Assembly: GCA_947039275.1 (NCBI GenBank) | Contig: CAMQYL010000032.1 | Coordinates: 1 to 30,444, forward strand | Length of the DNA: 30,444 nt | Reading direction: 5' to 3' | Source of the DNA: Amulumruptor sp947039275 | Lineage (GTDB): Bacteria; Bacteroidota; Bacteroidia; Bacteroidales; Muribaculaceae | Shown: one piece after another, positions 23,802 through 30,444 of the stretch | Position numbering within the stretch: position 1 is the stretch's first letter | Layout of the letters: every line of letters starts with the position of its first letter | Position numbers and translations under genes: made by a program | Notes under the pieces: model-generated | Databases searched by the model: none | What the model saw: the letters and a program-made list of their open reading frames with translations, nothing else | What the model was told of the DNA's origin: nothing

Positions 23802-24572
23802 ATGCGTAAAATATTGCTGGTGATAATAGGAGTGGCGATGGCTGTGTTCATAGCCTCGCTTGCACTGACTGACCACACTAATGCCGGGGTGGTCACAGGG
23901 CGTCCACATCTGCGCCAGCAGACTGTGGATTTCGACATCAACATGCTTGCCGATTCATCGGCTGGATGGAACAGAGTGCTCGAAGAGATGCCAGGCAATA
24001 CTCGCAAGATACGCATCAATATCATAGGACATCTGCGCGAGGTGTTCAATGACAGCAATCAGGTGCATTGGGCGGCAGCAGAGAGTATCGGCATCAAGCC
24101 TCTTACCGATACGCGGTCACATTTCGAGCCTGGGCGTGACCTTGTCAAGGTGGTGTCATGCCGTGATTTCTATGTAGATGAACTGACATATTCCTCTCCC
24201 TACCTCGTGCCTGAGGCTGCAACGCTGCTCCATGAGATAGGACGGCGGTTTAACGACAGTCTTGCCTCCCGTGGCGGAGGTGCCTACCGCATACGAGTCA
24301 CCAGTGTGCTGCGCACTCCCGAAAGCGTGTCACGTCTGCGCCGTCGTAACCGCAATGCAGTAGACTCGTCGGTGCATCAGCTCGGCACCACATTTGACAT
24401 CACCTACTCGCGGTTTGCATGCAGTGACTCGTCACAGCCACGCCGCAGTGCCGAAGATCTTAAGAATCTGCTCGGCGAGGTGCTCTACGGTCTGCGCAAA
24501 GAGGGCTGGTGCTATATAAAATTCGAGCGGCAGCAGCCATGCTACCATATCACCGCCCGTAAGCGTGACTGA
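23802..24572 (+). CDS. DUF5715 family protein, LAS-peptidase-like
   Basis: 256 residues with an N-terminal signal anchor (4-22), so exported or membrane-tethered. The second half carries VTSVLRTPESV (R171), then SVHQLGTTFD (190-199), which fits the SxHxxGxAxD zinc motif of LAS peptidases (M15, VanX/VanY) with H192 and D199 and only the Ala changed. Near the C-terminus, FERQQPCYHIT supplies a third His (H249). The usual catalytic Glu of the E-x-x-H motif is Pro (P246), but E242 lies close by. I recall DUF5715 proteins of Bacteroidota having a similar ending, so this may be a family trait. A murein role is plausible but unproven. It is 15 bases after the transporter gene. Confidence 0.75.
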   Translation: MRKILLVIIGVAMAVFIASLALTDHTNAGVVTGRPHLRQQTVDFDINMLADSSAGWNRVLEEMPGNTRKIRINIIGHLREVFNDSNQVHWAAAESIGIKPLTDTRSHFEPGRDLVKVVSCRDFYVDELTYSSPYLVPEAATLLHEIGRRFNDSLASRGGGAYRIRVTSVLRTPESVSRLRRRNRNAVDSSVHQLGTTFDITYSRFACSDSSQPRRSAEDLKNLLGEVLYGLRKEGWCYIKFERQQPCYHITARKRD

Positions 24573-24658
24573 CAAGCCGCATGTAGTCGTCAGAGTGGCG
24601 AACAAATCGGGCTTCCGGCACCTTACTTGGTATATACCATATTCATACAATCTTAATC

Positions 24659-27600
24659 GTGGATACTCAGCCTCAAGACAATAAAGCAACCCACCCTGCC
24701 ACACCGGCATCAGGTGATGGAAAGCCCTCCAAGCGTCGCCGCCCATTGTGGCTGCGTCTGATGAAATGGGTGTTGCTGACGGCTGTAGCTTTGGTGCTGC
24801 TTGTGCTTGGCGTGTTGGGGGTAGCAGTGTGGATTCTGACTCCTAAGAAACTGACTCCGATAGTGGAGCGTGTCGCTACGGAGTATCTTAATGCCGATGT
24901 CACTATAGGTCGTGTCGAGCTGACGTACTGGAGCACATTCCCCCAGCTCCATGTCAAGGTTGATTCCTTGAATATAGTCAGCCATTCCCTGAGAGGTCTA
25001 AGTGCTGCTGACCGAGACCGTCTCCCATCGGATGCCGACTCGCTGCTGAGTTTCACATCGCTTCAGGGCAAGGTCAATATCCCCTCGTTGATGCTGATGA
25101 AGGTGCAGTTGGAGGATATAGAGCTTGATCGTCCGGTGGTCAATATAGTATGTCTTAACGACTCTGTCAATAACTTTGACATACTTCCCCCTTCGGAGGA
25201 AGATACTGACACCACTTCTATGCCTGATATCACCATCAACAGGTTTTCGCTTCCCGGAGGTCTCAAGGCAGCTTATTTCAATGCTGCTGATACCACGGAC
25301 ATGCGTTTGGTGGTTACTCCGTCACAGTTTGCCACTGATAACAAGTCTACATATTCGGTATCCACAGGTGGGAATGCCCGGTTGGAAATAGCCGGTGTGG
25401 CACTGCCTCCGTCGGTCGATTTCAAACTTGACGGCAGGATTGTATGGGAAAGCCATCAGCCTTATGAGTTAGGACTGGAAGACTTTAATGTCGGATTAGG
25501 ACCAGTGGAAGCAACGGTCAATACACAGCTTGATTTTGCCAGGGATTTGGTGGTCAAGTCATTTGACATGCAGATGCCTGAAGTGTCGGTCATGTCGGTG
25601 GTTGATTGGCTTCCGCAAGAATATGTGTCTTCGCTATCCGGAATGAAAACAGACCTGAAAGTGTCATTGTCGGCTAATTTGACTGCTCCATATGATTTAG
25701 GGGGCAAGGATTTGCCATCGGTTGACTTCTCAATTGATGTGCCTGACGGTTCACTTTCATATCAGCAGATGGTGCTCAAAACCTTCGGATTGGAGACGGC
25801 AGGGCATTTTGACGGACATGACATAGACCGCAGCGTCATCGATGTGAAGCGTCTGGTGGCTGTAGGAGAGGGTATAGGCTTAAGATTCACAGGCACAGCC
25901 ACTCGGCTGTTGAGCGATCCGATAATCAAAGGTGTATTCAAGGGAGGAGTGGGCTTTGCCAAGCTGCCGTCGTCGTTGATGGGCATGCTGCCTTTTACGC
26001 TCAAAGGGCGGTTGATGATGGATGCCGACCTTGACCTTCGCCCAAGCTATTTTGACCGCTTGAATTTCCACAAGCTTAAGATTAACGGCAATGCTACGCT
26101 GACTGATTTCATACTGCACATGAATGACTCTACGGGAGATATCTATGCCCGGCATGCAACGCTCAAATTTGGCTCATCGTCTACTATCACCGCCAAGGAT
26201 GGTCATCGGATAGACTCGTTGCTCACGGTGTCGCTGAAAGTCGATACCGCGTCATACATGATGGATAGTCTCGGGTTGACTGGCAGCGACATGCGTATGA
26301 GTCTTGGAGTGAGCAATAAGGCTGCATCGGCTGATACGGCGGTCGTCATCCCGCTCGGTCTCAATATCAGTGCCCAGCGTCTGCGCTACATCAACATGTC
26401 AGACAGCAGCAGCGTGATGCTGAAGTCTCCGAAAGTAGGCGGTGTCATCACGCGCTACAAAGACAGTAAGAAGCGCCCGATGATGATGACGCGGATTTCA
26501 TCAGATGTCCTACGCTACCGCAGTCCCGAAGGGCGGATATCGCTGCGTGACCCGCAGGTACAGCTGCGGTTGCATCTCAACTCACGTCCACGCATGAACA
26601 AGCGTCTTGGAGCTATATTTGATTCCATATCTGTGGCGCGTCCGTCACTCCGCGCAGATTCGGTGTATGCGTTGGCACGTCAGGAACTGGCTGCCATGCG
26701 CAAGCGAAGACGTGCCGCTGCTGCCAACAAACCTCGTGCTCAGCGTGACAGCACTGATGTGCTTGACCTCCGCGCTGACAAGGAGACCCGTTCGCTGCTG
26801 ATGTGGTGGGATGCATCTGGGCGCATCACAGCCAAGCGCGGTCGGGTGCTGACACCGTATTATCCGTTGCGTAATGTGGTCAGGGATATGGATATCTCGT
26901 TTGACATGGATTCATTGGTGATTCATAACACCAAGCTTAAAGTCGGGCGCAGTTCGCTGACGGTCAACGGTGTCATCAGCAACTACACCAATGCGATGCT
27001 GCGGAAGAATGCGGCGATGAATCTCCGTCTGAATCTGTCAGGCGACACCATCGACATCAACCAACTTGTCAATGCCTCGTTCTATGGAGCGGCATATGCT
27101 GAGAAGGTAGCAGAGGGAGCGACTTCTGCCGTCAGTATGGGTGATGATGTCAGTGATGATAAGTTGGAAAAGCAAGTGGAAAGCACGGCTGCTGACAGTG
27201 TGACCGGACCACTTCTTGTGCCGATGAATCTTGATGCTGATTTCAACATGTCATCGAAGGTGGTGCTTTACGAGGGGCTGACCCTACATGATTTCCGCGG
27301 AGTGGCGATGATGCACGAAGGTGCCATAAAGCTGACCGAACTCGGAGCTACCACCGATGCTGGACGAGTGAATCTCAATGCGCTATATTCGGCACCGACA
27401 AAAGATGAGATGACCCTCGGGATGGGGCTCGTGCTGACGAATTTCTACATAGAGAAATTCAACAAACTTTTCCCGACGGTCGACTCCATCTTGCCGGCAC
27501 TCAACACTATATCCGGACGTATCAACGCCGAGATGGTAGCTACGACCGACATATTCCCTAATATGGATATCAATCTCGGGTCGCTCAGCGCATTGCTTAC

Positions 27601-28168
27601 CATCAAGGGGGACTCCTTGGTGGTCATTGATCCTGACACCTACAAGACGATAAGCAAGTGGTTGATGTTCAAGAACAAAAACCGCAACATGATCGACAGC
27701 ATATCGGCACAGGTCGCCATCGAGAACAACCAATTGGAGATATACCCCTTCATCTTCAATTTTGACCGTTACAAACTTGGTCTGATGGGCAACAACGACC
27801 TTGCCATGAACCTCAACTATCATGTTTCGGTGCTCAAATCGCCAATACCGTTTAAATTCGGCATCAACATCAAGGGTACTCCGGAGAACATGAAGATACG
27901 TCTCGGAGGGGCGAAGGTTAAAGAAAACATGGTGGTCGAGAGGGTGACGCTTGTTGATACCACCCGCATCAACCTCGTCAAGGAGATGGACCGCGTATTT
28001 CGCCGCGGTGTACGCAAAGCTCGCTTGAAGAGTCTCAATGCGCGTGGCAACAAGCCGGGCGATATGCTGCGAATTGATGATATTAAAAATGATACCATCT
28101 CTGCTGCTGATTCGGCAGTATTTGTCAAGGAAGGACTTCTGCCGCCGCCATCCTCTCCGTCTAAATAA
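24659..28168 (+). CDS. AsmA-like envelope protein
   Basis: 1169 residues with a GTG start; no in-frame ATG lies before the membrane anchor. After a short cytosolic lysine/arginine-rich head, one transmembrane helix spans about 34-62 (VLLTAVALVLLVLGVLG). The rest is periplasmic and beta-rich, starting with the AsmA-typical TPKKLTPIVERVATEYLNADVTIGRVELTYWSTFPQLHV (from about 63) and ending in an AsmA_2-like region (about 920-1110) with repeated short strands. AsmA/TamB-like proteins form long grooves thought to carry phospholipids between the membranes. A charged segment near 680-705 (MRKRRRAAAANK) interrupts the beta pattern. The gene is preceded by 86 bases with no recognised signal other than the palindrome GGTATATACC. 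Confidence 0.85.
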   Translation: MDTQPQDNKATHPATPASGDGKPSKRRRPLWLRLMKWVLLTAVALVLLVLGVLGVAVWILTPKKLTPIVERVATEYLNADVTIGRVELTYWSTFPQLHVKVDSLNIVSHSLRGLSAADRDRLPSDADSLLSFTSLQGKVNIPSLMLMKVQLEDIELDRPVVNIVCLNDSVNNFDILPPSEEDTDTTSMPDITINRFSLPGGLKAAYFNAADTTDMRLVVTPSQFATDNKSTYSVSTGGNARLEIAGVALPPSVDFKLDGRIVWESHQPYELGLEDFNVGLGPVEATVNTQLDFARDLVVKSFDMQMPEVSVMSVVDWLPQEYVSSLSGMKTDLKVSLSANLTAPYDLGGKDLPSVDFSIDVPDGSLSYQQMVLKTFGLETAGHFDGHDIDRSVIDVKRLVAVGEGIGLRFTGTATRLLSDPIIKGVFKGGVGFAKLPSSLMGMLPFTLKGRLMMDADLDLRPSYFDRLNFHKLKINGNATLTDFILHMNDSTGDIYARHATLKFGSSSTITAKDGHRIDSLLTVSLKVDTASYMMDSLGLTGSDMRMSLGVSNKAASADTAVVIPLGLNISAQRLRYINMSDSSSVMLKSPKVGGVITRYKDSKKRPMMMTRISSDVLRYRSPEGRISLRDPQVQLRLHLNSRPRMNKRLGAIFDSISVARPSLRADSVYALARQELAAMRKRRRAAAANKPRAQRDSTDVLDLRADKETRSLLMWWDASGRITAKRGRVLTPYYPLRNVVRDMDISFDMDSLVIHNTKLKVGRSSLTVNGVISNYTNAMLRKNAAMNLRLNLSGDTIDINQLVNASFYGAAYAEKVAEGATSAVSMGDDVSDDKLEKQVESTAADSVTGPLLVPMNLDADFNMSSKVVLYEGLTLHDFRGVAMMHEGAIKLTELGATTDAGRVNLNALYSAPTKDEMTLGMGLVLTNFYIEKFNKLFPTVDSILPALNTISGRINAEMVATTDIFPNMDINLGSLSALLTIKGDSLVVIDPDTYKTISKWLMFKNKNRNMIDSISAQVAIENNQLEIYPFIFNFDRYKLGLMGNNDLAMNLNYHVSVLKSPIPFKFGINIKGTPENMKIRLGGAKVKENMVVERVTLVDTTRINLVKEMDRVFRRGVRKARLKSLNARGNKPGDMLRIDDIKNDTISAADSAVFVKEGLLPPPSSPSK

Positions 28169-28195
28169 CAACCAAGAGATACATCAGATACAGTT

Positions 28196-28942
28196 ATGAC
28201 ACAGATAAAATCAGCTATAAAGCGTTTCATGGAAGCGCATCAATACACACAGTTTGACCCTCGGGCTGCTCTCATAGATATGGACGGAGTGCTCTACGAC
28301 TCCATGCCCCTCCATGCTTCGGCTTGGTATGACATGGTGACCGCCCACGGCATCAAGGCTACCCGTGATGAGTTTTTCGGCTACGAGGGCATGACAGGGG
28401 CTGCAACAATCAATCTGCTGTTTGAGCGCGAATACGGTCGCAATGCCACAGCCGACGAGGTCGCTGCCCTCTACAAGGAGAAGACTGAGAATTTTCATGC
28501 CCAGGGCGAGGCTCCACTGATGAAGGATGCCGACAAGATGCTTGGGATATTCACTCGCGAAGGGATGGAGCGAGTGCTGGTGACTGGCTCGGGTCAGACA
28601 TCGCTGATAGAGCGCATCAGCCATGATTATCCCGGGGCATTCAAGCCTGAGAACTTCATCACTTCGCGAAGTGTGGCGCACGGCAAGCCTGACCCTGAAC
28701 CGTATCTCAAGGCGATGAGATTAGTCGATGTCAAGCCGTGGCAGTCGATAGTCGTGGAAAATGCACCATGCGGAGTACGTGCCGGTGCACGAGCCGGAGC
28801 ATTCACTGTAGGTGTGGCTACAGGTCCTATCCCTCTTGATGATCTGATGGAGGCAGGTGCAGCCTTAGCCTTTGATTCGATGGGGGCTTTTGTCAAGGCT
28901 CTTCCAGGGCTTATATCCGATCTCCGTGCTTACAACTCATAA
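28196..28942 (+). CDS. HAD-IA family hydrolase (phosphoglucomutase/phosphatase-like)
   Basis: 248 residues. Motif I is DMDGVLYDS (D28 nucleophile, D30 acid/base), motif II lies in RVLVTGSG, the motif III Lys in HGKPDPEPYL, and motif IV in VVENAPCGVRAG. A small helical C1 cap sits between motif I and motif II, as in beta-phosphoglucomutase and CbbY/phosphoglycolate phosphatases. The substrate is unknown. It starts 27 bases after the AsmA-like gene and is followed after 12 bases by aroB. The close pairing with aroB suggests co-transcription rather than a firm functional link. Confidence 0.9.
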   Translation: MTQIKSAIKRFMEAHQYTQFDPRAALIDMDGVLYDSMPLHASAWYDMVTAHGIKATRDEFFGYEGMTGAATINLLFEREYGRNATADEVAALYKEKTENFHAQGEAPLMKDADKMLGIFTREGMERVLVTGSGQTSLIERISHDYPGAFKPENFITSRSVAHGKPDPEPYLKAMRLVDVKPWQSIVVENAPCGVRAGARAGAFTVGVATGPIPLDDLMEAGAALAFDSMGAFVKALPGLISDLRAYNS

Positions 28943-28954
28943 TCACAATCATAT

Positions 28955-30019
28955 ATGTCACAGCAACTTATCTTCACAGACAGCCCTGCTCTTGAGCTTG
29001 ACCGCATAGTGGGCGACATTGATCCGACAGGACGCATATTCATACTCACCGATGACCACACTGCATCGCTCGTGTTGCCACGGCTGAGCGAGGAGAGTTA
29101 CATAGTCCGTCAGGCTCAGGTAATAACCATCCCTTCAGGCGATGTCAACAAGTCACTTGATTCGCTTGCCCACATATGGGATTGCCTCGTGGACGGTGGC
29201 GCGACCCGTAAGTCGCTGATGGTCAATCTCGGAGGCGGCATGGTGACGGATATAGGCGGTTTTGCCGCTTCTACATTTAAGCGCGGCATCCGTTTCGTCA
29301 ATATGCCTACGACGCTTCTTGCTGCCGTGGATGCGTCGGTTGGTGGCAAGACAGGCATAAATTTCCATGGTCTCAAAAATGAGATAGGGGTGTTCTCGCA
29401 AGCTGATGCGGTGATTATATCCACTACATATTTTGACACACTCCCGGTGGAGGAACTGCTTTCGGGCTACGGAGAGATGCTCAAACACGGACTGTTGGAA
29501 TCGCTGGACTCGTTCAACAAGCTCATGGCATATGATGTCACTGCCCGTGACATGAAGGCTCTGCTCCCTATATTGGAGGAAAATGTGGATGTCAAGCGCA
29601 GGGTGGTTGAGGAAGATCCCACGGAGCGCGGTCTGCGCAAGGCTCTCAATCTCGGACATACCCCGGCGCATGCCTTCGAGTCGTGGGCGATGCATCGTCA
29701 AAAGCCCATACCCCACGGTTACGCTGTGGCTTTCGGTCTGCTCGTTGACCTGATACTATCGCATATGCTCTACGGATTTGACTCCGCAGTGTTGCAAAGA
29801 TATGCCTCGACTCTCCGCGAACTCTACGGTACACTCCCCATCACATGCAGTGACTACGATGCCTTGATTGACTACATGCACCACGACAAGAAAAACGTCT
29901 CAGGCACCGACATCAATTTCTCGCTCCTCGAAGCTCCTGGCAAGGTGCACCTTGACAGCATAGTCCCTGAGGACAAGATCCGTCAGGCACTGGACATCTT
30001 CCGCGACCTCGTACAGTAA
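28955..30019 (+). CDS. aroB: 3-dehydroquinate synthase
   Basis: Converts DAHP to 3-dehydroquinate, the second step of the shikimate pathway, using NAD and a divalent metal in the cytosol. At 354 residues it has the usual length. The NAD-binding GGGMVTDIGGFAASTFKRG lies at 93-111, followed by PTTLLAAVDASVGGKTGIN (118-136) with the active-site lysine K132. Metal ligands are E174 (GYGEMLKH), H235 (NLGHTPAHAFE) and H254 (IPHGYAVAFG). A late HDKKN motif binds substrate. It is the last gene of a five-gene plus-strand run and is followed by a strong terminator. No other shikimate gene is in the window. Confidence 0.95.
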   Translation: MSQQLIFTDSPALELDRIVGDIDPTGRIFILTDDHTASLVLPRLSEESYIVRQAQVITIPSGDVNKSLDSLAHIWDCLVDGGATRKSLMVNLGGGMVTDIGGFAASTFKRGIRFVNMPTTLLAAVDASVGGKTGINFHGLKNEIGVFSQADAVIISTTYFDTLPVEELLSGYGEMLKHGLLESLDSFNKLMAYDVTARDMKALLPILEENVDVKRRVVEEDPTERGLRKALNLGHTPAHAFESWAMHRQKPIPHGYAVAFGLLVDLILSHMLYGFDSAVLQRYASTLRELYGTLPITCSDYDALIDYMHHDKKNVSGTDINFSLLEAPGKVHLDSIVPEDKIRQALDIFRDLVQ

Positions 30020-30039
30020 AGGTCGGCATATTAGACATA

Positions 30040-30088
30040 TAAGTCGCATGAATCTTATAACTTATAAGATTCATGCGACTTAGCTTTT
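30040..30088 (+). terminator. Perfect palindromic terminator after aroB
   Basis: Two 21-base arms (30040-30060 and 30062-30082) are exact inverse complements around a single central base, followed by GCTTTTTGTTTG. It closes the aroB transcript and lies 22 bases before the convergent fragment at 30105. A practical loop needs the central bases to open. Confidence 0.88.
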
Positions 30089-30104
30089 TGTTTGATTCAG
30101 TTGC

Positions 30105-30428
30105 TTACCAGGGGAGGAGGGAGGCGATGTCGGCGGCGATGAGGGTGGGGTCGAGGTGGCATTCCTTCATCAATTCGGAGACATTGTAGCGGTCACGGAA
30201 CTGCTTGGGTAATCCGTAGCACTTGACCATCATAGGCGTGGGTCCGTAGAAGCGTGCTACTTTCTCGCCATATCCGCCATCAAGCATGCCGTCCTCGATT
30301 GTTACTATGAGTCGGTGATCTTTTTTGAGCATCTCCAACGTCGGTTCGTCAAGACCTGACAGGAAGCGCGGATTGATGAGGGTGGCATCTACTCCTTCTA
30401 TGTTGTATTCCAAAATTCTCGTTGAGAT
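30105..30428 (-). pseudogene. C-terminal fragment of 1-deoxy-D-xylulose-5-phosphate synthase
   Basis: The open frame covers about 108 residues ending in LLPW and matches the end of DXP synthase: GVDATLINPRFLSGLD, then DHRLIVTIEDGMLDGGYGEKVARFYG, typical of the transketolase C-terminal domain. A complete enzyme has about 630 residues. Reading upstream, the frame meets a TAA at 30431-30429, and the other frames in the last 15-30 bases show no Dxs-like sequence, so the gene appears cut at its 5' side here. The only start in the fragment before the conserved part is TTG at 30413, with no ribosome-binding site. It may be a pseudogene, a duplicated tail, or an assembly break near the window edge; I cannot tell which. 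Confidence 0.6.
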
Positions 30429-30444
30429 TTAGAAAAGATTAACG

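Noticed and set aside
24641..24658. A riboswitch or promoter in the gap before the AsmA-like gene
   Set aside because: Only the short palindrome GGTATATACC and AT-rich sequence are visible; nothing matches a known element.
27383..28171. A 262-codon minus-strand open frame
   Set aside because: It is antisense to the AsmA-like gene and rich in His, Val and Arg, with no domain; the AsmA frame continues without a break.

Overview
The window looks like chromosomal DNA of a Bacteroidota bacterium of the order Bacteroidales, most likely near Muribaculaceae or Bacteroidaceae. The gene families support this: a serine palmitoyltransferase, a DUF2723 membrane glycosyltransferase, DUF4292 and DUF5715 proteins, and a glycogen cluster of debranching enzyme, glycosyltransferase and GH57 protein. 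Start codons mostly lack strong Shine-Dalgarno sequences, and several upstream regions carry the Bacteroidota promoter pattern (TTTG-like box, about 20 bases, TAnnTTTG). The family-level placement is inference; no 16S or other marker is present.

Layout. 1-412: a block of nested palindromic repeats and a terminator-like hairpin. 413-1600 (-): serine palmitoyltransferase. 1923-2486 (+): pRiA4b ORF-3-like acidic protein, with a strong terminator at 2509-2550. 2553-2924 (-): small membrane protein preceded by a long leader or possible small RNA. 3562-6776 (+): dUTPase, TPR protein and DUF4292 lipoprotein, closed by a terminator. 6975-11608 (+): three-gene glycogen/maltodextrin operon. 11609-11834: a convergent gap almost filled by a palindromic repeat element. 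11835-19020 (-): HAD phosphatase, sensor histidine kinase, epoxyqueuosine reductase, polysaccharide deacetylase and DUF2723 protein, transcribed in the reverse of that order and interrupted by a third repeat element. 19118-19905 (-): AT-richer two-gene toxin-antitoxin-like module of a GNAT toxin and a 59-residue partner. 20144-21760 (-): GadC-like transporter. 21948-30019 (+): Na/Pi cotransporter, DUF5715, AsmA-like, HAD hydrolase and AroB, ending at a perfect palindromic terminator. 30105-30428 (-): C-terminal fragment of a DXP synthase whose frame is closed by a stop just upstream.

Most of the window is housekeeping: nucleotide hygiene, sphingolipid synthesis, glycogen storage, tRNA modification, envelope biogenesis and the shikimate pathway. 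The less ordinary parts are the BIME/MITE-like nested palindromes, the GNAT module with an unfamiliar small partner, the leader or small RNA at about 3036-3197, the GH57 protein whose usual catalytic Asp appears to be Asn, the DUF5715 protein with a LAS-peptidase-like motif, and the broken DXP synthase. I do not see a CRISPR array, prophage, transposase, tRNA or rRNA.
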